Shown: positions 16,022 to 23,979 of the stretch, one piece after another
Layout: each line of letters begins with the position of its first letter
Numbering within the stretch: the first letter of the stretch is position 1
Assembly (NCBI GenBank): GCA_013287905.1
Contig: JABDCW010000016.1
Location: 1-36,515, forward strand
Direction of reading: 5' to 3'
DNA length: 36,515 nt
Source: Chlamydiota bacterium
GTDB taxonomy: Bacteria; Chlamydiota; Chlamydiia; Chlamydiales; Parachlamydiaceae
Made by a program: the position numbers and the translations under genes
Notes under the pieces: generated by a model
Seen by the model: only the letters and a program-made list of their open reading frames with translations
What the model was told of the DNA's origin: nothing
The model's database searches: none

Positions 16022-16050
16022 TTGATTGTAATCTTTTAGTATGCTATTAT
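16022..16050 (+). promoter_or_regulatory. Promoter of the 112-aa hypothetical gene
   Basis: TTGATT (16022-16027), 17-bp spacer, TATTAT (16045-16050). The predicted start near 16057 lies after the in-frame ATG at 16041, which supports the downstream TTG start at 16074. Confidence 0.55.
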
Positions 16051-16073
16051 ATTGCCTTCCAATGGAGGCTAAA

Positions 16074-16412
16074 TTGAGCACATTTATAGGTATGTACAGA
16101 TATTCCAATACTTTTTATACAGGAACAGAGGTTCAACCAGATGCTTTAAGTATTTTTGTCAAAAAAGACAAAAATGAAAGCTCTTTATTTATTTACGATG
16201 CAGAGCCATTAGCAAACATATGCGGCAAGGCAATTCCCGTTATTGGAAGTTTCACGGGCGTTTTAAGAGTTATTAAATCTGTAAAGGCGATTTTCGAAAG
16301 ATTATCGAATGAAAATAGTTCAGGAACTCCAGCTATTTGGTTATCGATGAAAAACCTCTTTCGCGCCATTGCAGAAGCCTGTCCTTTTTCCGGTATCTTT
16401 CTCATTGGATAA
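16074..16412 (+). CDS. Hypothetical protein (112 aa), TTG start
   Basis: GGAGG at 16064-16068 sits five bases before a TTG at 16074, and the promoter's -10 at 16045-16050 excludes the in-frame ATG at 16041, so TTG is chosen. The protein has a polar N-terminal half (about 1-50), then a Gly-rich hydrophobic stretch (ICGKAIPVIGSFTGVLRVI) and an amphipathic helix. It is perhaps membrane-associated. No family is recognised. Its stop codon overlaps the first base of the hairpin at 16412-16538. It is convergent with the AAA/DUF4143 gene. Confidence 0.6.
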   Translation: MSTFIGMYRYSNTFYTGTEVQPDALSIFVKKDKNESSLFIYDAEPLANICGKAIPVIGSFTGVLRVIKSVKAIFERLSNENSSGTPAIWLSMKNLFRAIAEACPFSGIFLIG

Positions 16413-16538
16413 ACGCGGAGGCGCAAAGACGCAAAGGCGCAGAGAAAACTGAAAAACATATTTATATTTTTTGAATCAACAGAAAAGAACACACTTTAGC
16501 TAATGCTCTGCGTCTTCGCGCCTTTGCGCCTCCGCGTT
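16412..16538. repeat. 33-bp hairpin of GACGCAAAG-type 9-bp units
   Basis: Arms 16412-16444 and 16506-16538 are complementary over 33 bp with about three mismatches. Both are made of 9-bp units such as GGCGCAAAG and GACGCAAAG. They surround about 60 bp of AT-rich loop. The element begins at the stop codon of the 112-aa gene and ends about 40 bp from the end of the convergent ATPase gene. The core type matches those at 7486-7590, 23666-23825 and 33624-33744. Confidence 0.85.
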
Positions 16539-16580
16539 AATTGCTTAGACTTAGGAGACATAAAAGACGTTAATTAGATT

Positions 16581-17867
16581 TTATATATTCTTGACAGCAT
16601 AAAGGGGCATTTCGCGAAGGCAGTCTTGTTTTCCAAACATCCCTTCTGAAATTTTTATCCCATAAGGACTTTTTGGATGCTTTCCCAGGAACACATTTAG
16701 ACTTTTCATTCCCCCTTTAACTTTTGATTTTACCTCAACAGGGATGATTGTTTTATTATGGATAGTGATAAAATCCACTTCAGCATTGCTTGTGACCGAT
16801 TCGTTGTGCCAATAGTAAAGCTCCCCCTTTTGGGAGGGCTCGGAATAGGCAATCAATTCTTGTGCCACCAATTGTTCTGCACTGAATCCAAATAATTCAA
16901 CTTCCAAAGGATGAGTCACCCATTCGCTTAAGTCGAGTCCAAGAATTCTGTGGGCAATCCCGATGTCAAAGAAAAAAACTTTAAATTTCTTCTCATCAAC
17001 TTCAGCTCCCAAAGGATATGATTGTGCAGCGGTGTGAAAACACTGATAGGTAATGCCTGCTTTATTTAGAAGATGAAGGGCTTGTTTAATGGGGTAGGTT
17101 TTGGCATCGGGATCAACACTTGTGTATTTAAATTTCTTTCCCAGCTGTTTTGGGATAGCAGAGAACACGTGCCCTACATGTTCGACCAGATGGGCTTTGG
17201 CATATTTTTGAAAATCATCGATATAAGTTTTAATGATTCGATCTTGAACCCTTTGACACAAAGAGGAATCTTTGTGTGTAAGCCATGTATCAACTACAGC
17301 CGGCATTCCTCCAAGCCACATATAATTTCTCAAATAATCCAAAATTACTTTGTGAGTGGCAGGATCGATGTTTTCACGTTCAATATTCTCCCGTAAATCA
17401 TCGCGCTGGTTCGCAGTCAAAAATTCCATGAATGAAAGAGGATACAGGAACAAGTAATCTACCCTTCCCACAGCTATACCCAATTTTTCTAAAGTAAATT
17501 CGAGGAGTGACCCGGCGGCGATCACATGAAGTTCAGGCATCTCTTCCTTAAAGTAGCGTAAATATCGAATGGCATCGGGACACTCCTGGATTTCATCCAG
17601 AAATAAAAGAGTTTCGCCCGGAATGATTTTCTTTTGTGTATATACCTGCAGTTGTTCCAGCGTTTTTTCAAGGGAAATATGAGAAGGGAAAAGAGCATGC
17701 ACCCTTTTGTCTTTTTCAAAATTTACCTCGATATAGGAGGAAAATTCTTTTCCAAATAGAGCCACCAGCCACGATTTTCCCACCTGACGAGCCCCTCTAA
17801 TCAACAAAGGAACGCGAATAGGGTCGTTACGCCAATTTTTCAAAAACTTCAGGTGATCTCTTCGCAT
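16581..17867 (-). CDS. AAA_14/DUF4143 ATPase
   Basis: A 428-residue protein of the common prokaryotic ATPase family with an N-terminal AAA_14 domain and C-terminal DUF4143. Walker A reads RGARQVGKSW (about 24-33), Walker B LLFLDEIQEC (about 85-94), and the sensor-like AAGSLLEF follows. The C-terminal domain ends with EVDFITI...IIPVEVKSK, a PD-(D/E)xK-like nuclease signature (D, E-x-K). Cellular role is not established for the family. It has an RBS (GAAGGG) five bases before ATG. Four 32-bp direct repeats lie just upstream. It may be autoregulated, or a mobile or defence-related accessory gene; this is inference. Confidence 0.88.
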   Translation of the reverse strand: MRRDHLKFLKNWRNDPIRVPLLIRGARQVGKSWLVALFGKEFSSYIEVNFEKDKRVHALFPSHISLEKTLEQLQVYTQKKIIPGETLLFLDEIQECPDAIRYLRYFKEEMPELHVIAAGSLLEFTLEKLGIAVGRVDYLFLYPLSFMEFLTANQRDDLRENIERENIDPATHKVILDYLRNYMWLGGMPAVVDTWLTHKDSSLCQRVQDRIIKTYIDDFQKYAKAHLVEHVGHVFSAIPKQLGKKFKYTSVDPDAKTYPIKQALHLLNKAGITYQCFHTAAQSYPLGAEVDEKKFKVFFFDIGIAHRILGLDLSEWVTHPLEVELFGFSAEQLVAQELIAYSEPSQKGELYYWHNESVTSNAEVDFITIHNKTIIPVEVKSKVKGGMKSLNVFLGKHPKSPYGIKISEGMFGKQDCLREMPLYAVKNI

Positions 17868-17889
17868 AGCTACCCTTCTTTTAGTTATA

Positions 17890-18010
17890 TTTTAGAAAAA
17901 ACATGGGGATAAATCAAGCTTTTTTAGAAAAAACATGGGGATAAATTCTATAATTTTAGAAAAAACATTGGGATAAATCAAGTTTTTTTAGAAAAAATAT
18001 TAGTAAAAAG
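17890..18010. repeat. Four tandem repeats with exact 32-bp period between divergent genes
   Basis: The motif TTTTAGAAAAAACATGGG begins at 17890, 17922 and 17954, and a degenerate fourth copy (TTTTAGAAAAAATATT) begins at 17986. The spacing is 32 bp each time. The GGGATAAAT block follows in the first three. The array lies between the AAA/DUF4143 start (-) and the promoter at 18014 (+). A period of 32 bp is about three DNA turns, so the sites face the same side of the helix, as in a multi-site operator. Confidence 0.85.
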
Positions 18011-18013
18011 TTT

Positions 18014-18043
18014 TTGAAAAAAAATCATAAAAAGCAGTATAAC
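18014..18043 (+). promoter_or_regulatory. Promoter of the beta-barrel and GMC operon
   Basis: TTGAAA (18014-18019), 18-bp spacer, TATAAC (18038-18043), directly next to the last 32-bp repeat. The expected start lies near 18050, about 20 bases before the ATG at 18070. Confidence 0.55.
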
Positions 18044-18069
18044 CTAAATTTACAATTATATGGTTGATT

Positions 18070-19011
18070 ATGAAGATTTGCGTACTGTTAATTTTGACTT
18101 TAAGTTGTTACTTTGTTCATGCACATAGCATGGAAGACCCATTTCCCTACCAAATGTCCTTGCATCATACAGAAGGGAGCGGCCTTGGATATTCCATCGG
18201 CTACACCTCGCTGGATCTTTTTGTATCAAAATCTGTCTGGGACAGAAATCTGACTTCATTTCTGGACGTCAGGGGCCACCTCTTTAACAATGGAAAATAT
18301 GCAGCAAATGCAGGCGGCGGAGTCAGATACCTCAACGAATGCTTCGATCAAATCTGGGGGATCAATGCCTTTTACGATTATTTGCAGACCAAAAGGCTAA
18401 ATTATCACCAGGTTTCCTTCGGATTGGAAGTGTCCGGCAACCAATGGGACGTATTTGTCAACGGCTATGTACCTGTCGGTCATAAGACAAAAAATATTTA
18501 TGAATTTTCGTACAATTTCAGCATTGCTGACAGTCATAACAAGAAAACCCGAATACCGGGTTTTCTATTAAAAGCAAAAGAACAATTTGCCATGACTGGA
18601 GTCGATACTCTGATACGATATCGCTTTTGCCTAAACGATGATTTCAATATTAGAATCGGACTTGGGCCTTATTTATATTGGGGTACCTCAGCAAAAACGG
18701 TCAATGCCTTTTACAAAACACATAAAAGGGCACTGGGGGCACAGTTAAGAGCCGATCTATCCTATCTGAACTATATTTCATTAGAGACCATTGTTTCCTA
18801 TGACACCTACTTTAACTGGAACGGCCAGGCAACTATTATCCTGAACATTCCTCTCGATCTCATTTTTGATCCACCAAGCTGTACTCCATGTCACCATTTG
18901 CGAAATAAGATGTTTAGACCAGTTACACGCAATGAGATCATCGTTATCGATTCGCACACGCGCCGTTCCACCAATCCTAACGTTTTAGACCCGGAACATC
19001 CGCCCCTATAG
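18070..19011 (+). CDS. Exported inverse-autotransporter-like beta-barrel protein
   Basis: A signal peptide (MKICVLLILTLSCYFVHAHS) precedes about 290 residues of alternating beta strands. The segment WGINAFYDYLQT, followed by FGLEVSGNQWDVFVNGYVPVG, resembles the intimin/invasin-type barrel (IAT_beta, PF11924). Unlike those adhesins there is no passenger domain; the protein stops soon after the barrel with a short RNEIIVID segment and a polar tail. The frame also allows a TTG at 18064, but the ATG directly precedes the signal peptide. No Shine-Dalgarno is visible. The GMC oxidoreductase gene follows after seven bases, so the two are co-transcribed. Outer-membrane location is expected. Confidence 0.7.
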   Translation: MKICVLLILTLSCYFVHAHSMEDPFPYQMSLHHTEGSGLGYSIGYTSLDLFVSKSVWDRNLTSFLDVRGHLFNNGKYAANAGGGVRYLNECFDQIWGINAFYDYLQTKRLNYHQVSFGLEVSGNQWDVFVNGYVPVGHKTKNIYEFSYNFSIADSHNKKTRIPGFLLKAKEQFAMTGVDTLIRYRFCLNDDFNIRIGLGPYLYWGTSAKTVNAFYKTHKRALGAQLRADLSYLNYISLETIVSYDTYFNWNGQATIILNIPLDLIFDPPSCTPCHHLRNKMFRPVTRNEIIVIDSHTRRSTNPNVLDPEHPPL

Positions 19012-19018
19012 GAAAAAG

Positions 19019-20779
19019 ATGTATATACACAAACAACTTATACTAGGCGTATGCTGCCTGTTCTCATTTCTGTCGGAAGCGGGATACGCACATGAAGAAG
19101 CAGACTATGTTGTCGTAGGCGTAGGGACAGCCGGTAGCCTGATCACCGGCAAACTCTGCGAAGATAAAAGAACCTCTGTTGTCGCTATTCATTCAGGTAA
19201 AAACTTTACAGAATCATTTATTACCAAATATGCACAAAATATCCCTTTTTCAGTCGGTGCGAGTTTTTTAGGCACCCCTTCTACCCCTTCTGATTTAAGT
19301 ACACTTGAACTTTCTTTAAGCCCAAATATCTTCCAAGGCTTCACTGACTTCACTCAATTGCTCGATATTTCGGTGAAAAAACTGTATGAAACGGGGCAAA
19401 CTGTACCTCAAAGTTTTGCCGATGACCGCGTTTTATCCTGGGTCATTGCACAGCCTCTCAGCGGGGCATCAGCAGTCAATGCCGGGGCCTGGGTGCGCCT
19501 TACCCCCCAGCTTTTGGCCGAATGGGAGTCGATTGCCGGGCCAGGCTGGTCTGTAGACATATTGATGCAAGTTTATAAACAGCTCGAAGACTACGATGGA
19601 AAAACTGCAAACAAAAAAGCAAGAGGATACAGGGGCCCATTGAAAATCACTCAAAACCCTCCTGCGAGTCCATTAGGAAAAAAATTTGCCGAAGCTACAA
19701 TCCTGGCAGCCAAAGTTCCCTTTCTCGAAGATTATAATGACCCCCTGACACCCATTGGCGCCTCAACACAAATGCAATCCGCGCACCGAGGCAATAATGG
19801 CTTTTATCGGGTCAGCGGTGCGAATGCCTTTTTGAATGAACATATCATGCAGCCGGACGGTTTTGGTGCAAACGGCACAAAATTGCATGTTCACTTCAAC
19901 AGCACAGCCCTTCGCGTCATCTGGAGTGGAAATAAAGCCATTGGCATCGAATACCTCGAGGATGGCGAATCCAAAAAAGCCTTTGCAAGAAAAGGGGTGA
20001 TCGTCTGTGCAGGATTGGGAAGCAGTCCGTTTTTGCTTCATTCAGGAATTGGCCCTGCTGCTGTTTTACAATCTCTTAATATCCCTGTGATCTATGACAA
20101 CCCAAATGTAGGACAGGGGTTGATCGATCAAACACCTGTGAACATCGTGTTTGCGACAAATCCTAAAGATTCAGCAGCCGGGACAACGACAATATTTTCG
20201 GGGGTCGCCAATCTTCCCTCCCCTACAGAGAATCCTTCCGGCCGGCAAATACGCTTTGCTCCCATCGATGCAATTCCAGGAATCACACCTGTTATCGTCG
20301 ATCTTCTTCAGCCTCAGAGCAGAGGAACAATCACAATCACCAGCAATAACCCCTTAAGTCAGCCTTTGATTAATTTCGGATTACTGTCCAATCCCGCAGA
20401 TTTGGCGCTGTTAACGATGACATTTCAAACCTATGTGAAAAATTTGGCCAAGGAACTTCAAAGGATCGACCCCCAATACCAATTGATCTTGCCGGATCCC
20501 GCCATTCTCGAGGATGCTAGTCTGGTAGAGGCTTACATTAGAGCCATTGCAGGTACCGACTTCCACTATCAGGGCCATTGCCGCATGGCTCCTTTGGATC
20601 AAGGGGGAGTCGTTGATTCCCTTGGTAGAGTCTATGGTGTGGAGAATTTGCTTGTTGCCGATAATTCGATTGTTCCTCAGGCCATCGATGGCAGTCCGAT
20701 GACATCGGCCTACCTTATTGCAGCAAATATCGCAAGATTATTGGGATATTGGCCGCTTGACTGTCTATGCAGTGAATGA
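19019..20779 (+). CDS. Exported GMC-family FAD oxidoreductase
   Basis: A 586-residue glucose-methanol-choline oxidoreductase. A signal peptide covers about residues 1-24. The FAD-binding motif YVVVGVGTAGSLITGKL follows, then the conserved ASAVNAGAWVRLTPQLLAEW region and VIVCAGLGSSPFLLHSGIG. The C-terminal active-site region reads FHYQGHCRMAP, GVVDSLGRVYGVENLLVAD and IDGSPMTSAYLIAANIA. GMC enzymes oxidise alcohols or sugars. The late His/Asn pair position (often NPxxT) reads SPMT, so catalysis may differ. It is unusual to see an export signal here. It is paired with the barrel protein upstream. Substrate unknown. Confidence 0.88.
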   Translation: MYIHKQLILGVCCLFSFLSEAGYAHEEADYVVVGVGTAGSLITGKLCEDKRTSVVAIHSGKNFTESFITKYAQNIPFSVGASFLGTPSTPSDLSTLELSLSPNIFQGFTDFTQLLDISVKKLYETGQTVPQSFADDRVLSWVIAQPLSGASAVNAGAWVRLTPQLLAEWESIAGPGWSVDILMQVYKQLEDYDGKTANKKARGYRGPLKITQNPPASPLGKKFAEATILAAKVPFLEDYNDPLTPIGASTQMQSAHRGNNGFYRVSGANAFLNEHIMQPDGFGANGTKLHVHFNSTALRVIWSGNKAIGIEYLEDGESKKAFARKGVIVCAGLGSSPFLLHSGIGPAAVLQSLNIPVIYDNPNVGQGLIDQTPVNIVFATNPKDSAAGTTTIFSGVANLPSPTENPSGRQIRFAPIDAIPGITPVIVDLLQPQSRGTITITSNNPLSQPLINFGLLSNPADLALLTMTFQTYVKNLAKELQRIDPQYQLILPDPAILEDASLVEAYIRAIAGTDFHYQGHCRMAPLDQGGVVDSLGRVYGVENLLVADNSIVPQAIDGSPMTSAYLIAANIARLLGYWPLDCLCSE

Positions 20780-20790
20780 AAAGTTGATTT

Positions 20791-20816
20791 CGTGCCCGTG
20801 AGCGTGCCCGTGCCCG
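20791..20816. repeat. Solitary GTGCCC array matching the arm at 3403-3490
   Basis: These 26 bases are identical to the start of the inverted-complement form of the right arm at 3451-3490, including the GTGAGC variant unit. No inverted partner is present nearby. It lies between the GMC gene and the next small membrane protein gene. Confidence 0.8.
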
Positions 20817-20853
20817 CATCTATGGGGTGTAATTTTTTATACAGGGAGAAAAC

Positions 20854-21252
20854 ATGAGATATCTCAAAATGTTTATTGCAGGAATGACAATACCAAGCTT
20901 TGTCCTTCCCTTATTAATGCTCGTTGCTCAAGAGGCGGGAAAATCACAAATATTAACTATTCCCTTTTTCCATTTTATTCCATGGATTTGGGGTATTTGG
21001 AACATTCTCTATTTTGTATTTTTTTTACAATATTTGCCTCAAAATGACTCGTATCGTCTCTTGATTACAGGAGCTGTTTTAGGACTGTTAGTCGCAAGTT
21101 TCGGTGTCTTCGCCTTAAAAATCCCCACATTATTAGGGGTTGATGAGTGTTGTAATTATCTTCCTTTGCTCATCGGGCCTATTCTTTATGCTATCCTTTG
21201 GCGTTTTCTTGTCGGACCTCTTAATCATTTTCTTGGAATCAACGAAGATTAG
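20854..21252 (+). CDS. Small polytopic membrane protein (132 aa)
   Basis: An ATG preceded by AGGGAG opens a 132-residue protein with four hydrophobic segments (about 7-27, 38-60, 68-90, 100-122) and short loops. No catalytic motif is visible and I do not recognise the family. It lies eight bases before the pore-like gene at 21261, so the two probably form one transcript and might form one membrane complex. Confidence 0.75.
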   Translation: MRYLKMFIAGMTIPSFVLPLLMLVAQEAGKSQILTIPFFHFIPWIWGIWNILYFVFFLQYLPQNDSYRLLITGAVLGLLVASFGVFALKIPTLLGVDECCNYLPLLIGPILYAILWRFLVGPLNHFLGINED

Positions 21253-21260
21253 GCTGGGTC

Positions 21261-21635
21261 ATGAATAAACTTCCCGTGACTCCAAACAATGACTACTCTG
21301 CGATAAGGAGTTTTCTTCGTCACTTTTTTCGCAATCTGGTTTTGGGGTTCATTACACTTGTCCTCATTTTGCTCATCGGAATTTTGGGATACCGCTATTT
21401 TGAGAAAACCGGCTGGGTAGATTCCTACACCAATGCAGCCATGATCGTATCAGGGGTTGGTACTTTGACTAACCCCCAAACTGAAAACGGAAAACTTTTT
21501 GTCGCGACGTATTCTATTTTCGGGAGCGGGGCCTATCTTTTAGTTGTCGCAGTTGTGTTTTCTCCCATCTTTCATTGGGTATTTCGCCAAGTCAAAGTGG
21601 AAGACAGAGAACACTTTAATGACAGAAGAAGTTAA
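21261..21635 (+). CDS. Two-TM membrane protein resembling pore-loop ion channels
   Basis: A 124-residue protein with two hydrophobic helices (about 28-46 and 83-103). Between them lies a re-entrant-like segment WVDSYTNAAMIVSGVGTLTN. The layout TM, pore helix, loop, TM, and the ending VFSPIFHWVFRQVKVED, resemble a bacterial family annotated as two-pore-domain K+ channel-like. The canonical TVGYG filter is absent (SGVGTLT instead), so potassium selectivity is doubtful. It is coupled to the gene at 20854 and convergent with the small gene ending at 21640. Confidence 0.6.
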   Translation: MNKLPVTPNNDYSAIRSFLRHFFRNLVLGFITLVLILLIGILGYRYFEKTGWVDSYTNAAMIVSGVGTLTNPQTENGKLFVATYSIFGSGAYLLVVAVVFSPIFHWVFRQVKVEDREHFNDRRS

Positions 21636-21639
21636 AATC

Positions 21640-21801
21640 TACAAATTCCTAATGATTTTTTTTGAAGTATTCGATCTGTCTTTCGTGATTGACAGCGGCC
21701 TCTCTTGTATCAAATGTTCCTAAGTTCCGGTGCTTTCCCGTACGAGGATCTATCGATCTTGAGTAAATTCTATACTTTCCGGTTTTTAGCTTGCGGATCA
21801 T
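21640..21801 (-). CDS. Small conserved-looking basic protein (53 aa)
   Basis: GGAGG five bases before the ATG at 21801 supports this start. The N-terminus reads MIRKLKTGKYRIYSRS, followed by DPRTGKHRNLGTFDTREAA and an amphipathic helix. I recall similar 50-60 residue proteins in many bacteria. The beta-strand pattern KYRIYSR...NLGTFDT followed by a helix resembles AP2/integrase arm-type DNA-binding folds. DNA or RNA binding is a reasonable guess and no more. It is convergent with the pore-like gene, with a gap of four bases. Confidence 0.75.
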
Positions 21802-21844
21802 ATTACCTCCGTTTAAGAACCTCTCTTTTCACTTGAAATGAGCA

Positions 21845-22040
21845 TACACAAACAACTTCAAGAGTTGTTTGTGTACATACCGAACGTGATTCAAAAATTG
21901 GTTTTTGACGGCGCCCTGCTTTGCATCAAAATTTTTGTCTTCACTCGTGCCTTGGCCATAGGCAATGGTCACTCGTTCCAGACGAAAAATTTTGAGCAGC
22001 CTCCTTGTCAAAATGCCAACTTTTGAACCGCCTTCGGTAT
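21845..22040. mobile_element. MITE-like palindromic repeat, copy A
   Basis: This consists of a 13-bp perfect hairpin (21845-21875, TACACAAACAACT arms) followed by a 164-bp near-palindrome (21877-22040). The ends are ATACCGAA...TTCGGTAT, and about 37 bp of each end are imperfect inverted repeats. A second inner pair (CAAAATTTTT...) continues the fold toward the centre. Copy B at 26276-26467 matches over its whole length, about nine bases in ten. No transposase is encoded. It lies just after the NTF2-like gene's stop. Confidence 0.8.
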
Positions 22041-22060
22041 ACATTCGAGTTCTTTTAAAA

Positions 22061-22486
22061 TTAACTATCCCAGTTTCCTGCCCCTTTTTCGTTTGTCACT
22101 TCAACCCATTTGGATATTTTATTGTCTTCAATTGTCCCAAGGCCCATTATATATACTGTTTTGTGCTGATTTGTCTTTGTGGTCAAGTCAAGTTGATAAT
22201 ACATGGCTACCTGATTGTCCAGTATCAATGGCTCTTCAATGGGTTGAGAAATTTTAAAACTGGAATATTTTTTTTGAAATTTTTGCAATCGCTCTAAATA
22301 ATTGACGGCGCTGCGCGCGACAAGATGTCCATTATTATATAGTTGAAAATTTTTTGAAAGATGCTTTTCAATTTCGCTGACAGAAGGAACTCTGGCAGCA
22401 GGTCCGCACCACACTTGGCATTCCTTAAAGAAATCATTGATAACCTGTAAACATTTGCTCTTATCTAGACTCTTAGTGGTTAGCAT
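22061..22486 (-). CDS. NTF2/SnoaL-like hypothetical protein (141 aa)
   Basis: AAGGAG six bases before the ATG at 22486 fixes the start; the frame also reads to 22522 without an RBS. The second half shows a strand pattern like NTF2/SnoaL folds: EEPLILDNQVAMYYQLDL, then KTVYIMGLGTIEDNKISKWV. That fold serves as a small binding pocket or enzyme in many unrelated proteins, so no function follows. Tyr and His in the pocket strands could be functional. It ends 20 bases before the MITE-like repeat. Confidence 0.65.
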   Translation of the reverse strand: MLTTKSLDKSKCLQVINDFFKECQVWCGPAARVPSVSEIEKHLSKNFQLYNNGHLVARSAVNYLERLQKFQKKYSSFKISQPIEEPLILDNQVAMYYQLDLTTKTNQHKTVYIMGLGTIEDNKISKWVEVTNEKGAGNWDS

Positions 22487-22619
22487 AGTACTCTCCTTAT
22501 TTTTGGATAATTTTATGAACATGAGCCCATATATTTATCAATAAAGGATATGACTATTAAATTAAAGAGTTTTGTTTACGCTAAATAGTATAAAAATTCC
22601 TGAAATGGACAATCTCTAT

Positions 22620-23597
22620 TCACTTAATGTCTTTCAAAAGAGCTGGCAAGATACTTTTGTCCACACTTAATATGGTTGAACTGCCCGGGATATTAAACTC
22701 AATTATTTCACAAATTTCCCTGTTTTTAGTTATCTCTAATGTGTCTTGATATGCAAAAATAACGTACTCTTTGCCGCCGATCATTAGATTATTGCGTTTT
22801 TTAATGTTGGTTTGAATAAGCTCTGCCAATTTCTTTACTTGATTATCAGTAAGATCTGATTCCCTAACCTGGGACGCAACAGGATTAGATACCGCAGGTG
22901 GCTTGGCTTCATCTGCTGCAGGTGTCGGAGATTTTGACTTTGTTAGTTTAGATGCCACAGATGATGTAAACTTTGCTATTCCAGATTTAGGAGGTTTTGG
23001 CTTTGCTGGTTCGGACGCAGAAGGAATAGGCTTTGCTGGTTCAGGCGGCACATGAGGTTTAACTTCGATTGGTTCAGGCGCAGAAGGAACAGGTTTTGCT
23101 GGTTCAGGAGCATGAGGTTTAATTTCAACTGGTTCAGGTGCAGGGGGTTTTGGCCTTGCTGGTTCGGGCGCAGGAGATTGTGGCTTTGCTGGTTCGGGCG
23201 CGGAAGGAACAGGCTTTTCTGGTTCAGGAGCATGAGGAATAGGCTTTATATCCTTGGATGTATTATCTTCAGGGGGCTCTGCCTGATCCCCGTTTTTTTG
23301 AGGCGGTTCAGTTTTTCCTGTCATCGCTGAAGAGTGATCAGGTTTCTGTGGTGGAGTAATGTTTTTATGGAAAATTTTCTGGATCTTTTGATTAATCAGG
23401 ATATGGGTATCGTTCTTTTCGTTCTTTCCCCGTACTTTTCTCCATATTGCACTTACTATTTGAAGAGTACCCACACTTGCAATCATTGCCAAAGCAGTTG
23501 TCAACCAGGCAGCAATCTTTTCTTTAGAGGTAAATCGCGAATTTGAAGGATCTATTAATATGCGCGCTATTGTATCAATATTATTTTTAATATCCAT
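22620..23597 (-). CDS. Membrane protein with Pro-rich EPAKP repeats (325 aa)
   Basis: AAGGAG seven bases before the ATG supports the start. A hydrophobic segment (about 28-50) is followed by a linker and then 10-11 tandem units of about 11 residues such as EPAKPVPSAP (about 118-210). A soluble C-terminal domain (about 240-325) comes last. The unit order suggests a rigid Pro-rich spacer holding the C-terminal domain away from a membrane, as in TonB-like or surface proteins, but no TonB motif is seen. The repeats on the DNA level are 33 bp. No family is recognised. Confidence 0.7.
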   Translation of the reverse strand: MDIKNNIDTIARILIDPSNSRFTSKEKIAAWLTTALAMIASVGTLQIVSAIWRKVRGKNEKNDTHILINQKIQKIFHKNITPPQKPDHSSAMTGKTEPPQKNGDQAEPPEDNTSKDIKPIPHAPEPEKPVPSAPEPAKPQSPAPEPARPKPPAPEPVEIKPHAPEPAKPVPSAPEPIEVKPHVPPEPAKPIPSASEPAKPKPPKSGIAKFTSSVASKLTKSKSPTPAADEAKPPAVSNPVASQVRESDLTDNQVKKLAELIQTNIKKRNNLMIGGKEYVIFAYQDTLEITKNREICEIIEFNIPGSSTILSVDKSILPALLKDIK

Positions 23598-23665
23598 TTT
23601 GATTCTCCTTAGTAAATCATTATATTATTAAATAAATTATATTTCAACAATAACATTAAAGTAAG

Positions 23666-23825
23666 CAGGGCTACAAGCATTAAAACAAATATTTTAAACA
23701 CAGAGACACGGAGAACACAGAGACAAGCCATTGAACATCTTTTTTCCGCGGAAGCGAAAAAGAAATTCTCTCTTGCCCTCTGTATCTCTGTGTTTCAATA
23801 AATTGTTTTAATGCTTAGTGCCCTG
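23666..23825. repeat. Hairpin with CAGGGC ends and ACACAGAGA core
   Basis: This lies within the 382-bp gap 23598-23979. Its outer ends (23666 onward, and back from 23825) share CAGGGC and AAGCATTAAAACAA in inverted order. The inner arms near 23696-23726 and 23776-23795 are 9-bp ACACAGAGA-like units. The outer end resembles that of 12376-12559, while the core resembles 33624-33744. The remaining 150 bp before the next gene show no further structure I can support. Confidence 0.75.
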
Positions 23826-23979
23826 TTAAAGTAAGGTAACCAGGGCCTCCCCGCTCCGGTAGTTGGATGCCAACAAAACTACATTCTTTTCTTCCTTGAT
23901 GTCCCTAATCGTTATTGCTGTTTTGTACTGCATCTGATATAAGCGACAATAATAACATTAGGAACACTAAACCACATTA

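Noticed and set aside
17890-18010. Possible CRISPR array (regular 32-bp repeats)
   Set aside because: The repeats are directly contiguous, with no unique spacers and no cas genes nearby; the fourth unit is degenerate.
21829-22044. Minus-strand frame inside MITE copy A, similar to frames at 26289-26523
   Set aside because: The shared peptide is a by-product of the repeat; copy B carries indels that shift the frame, and no RBS is present.
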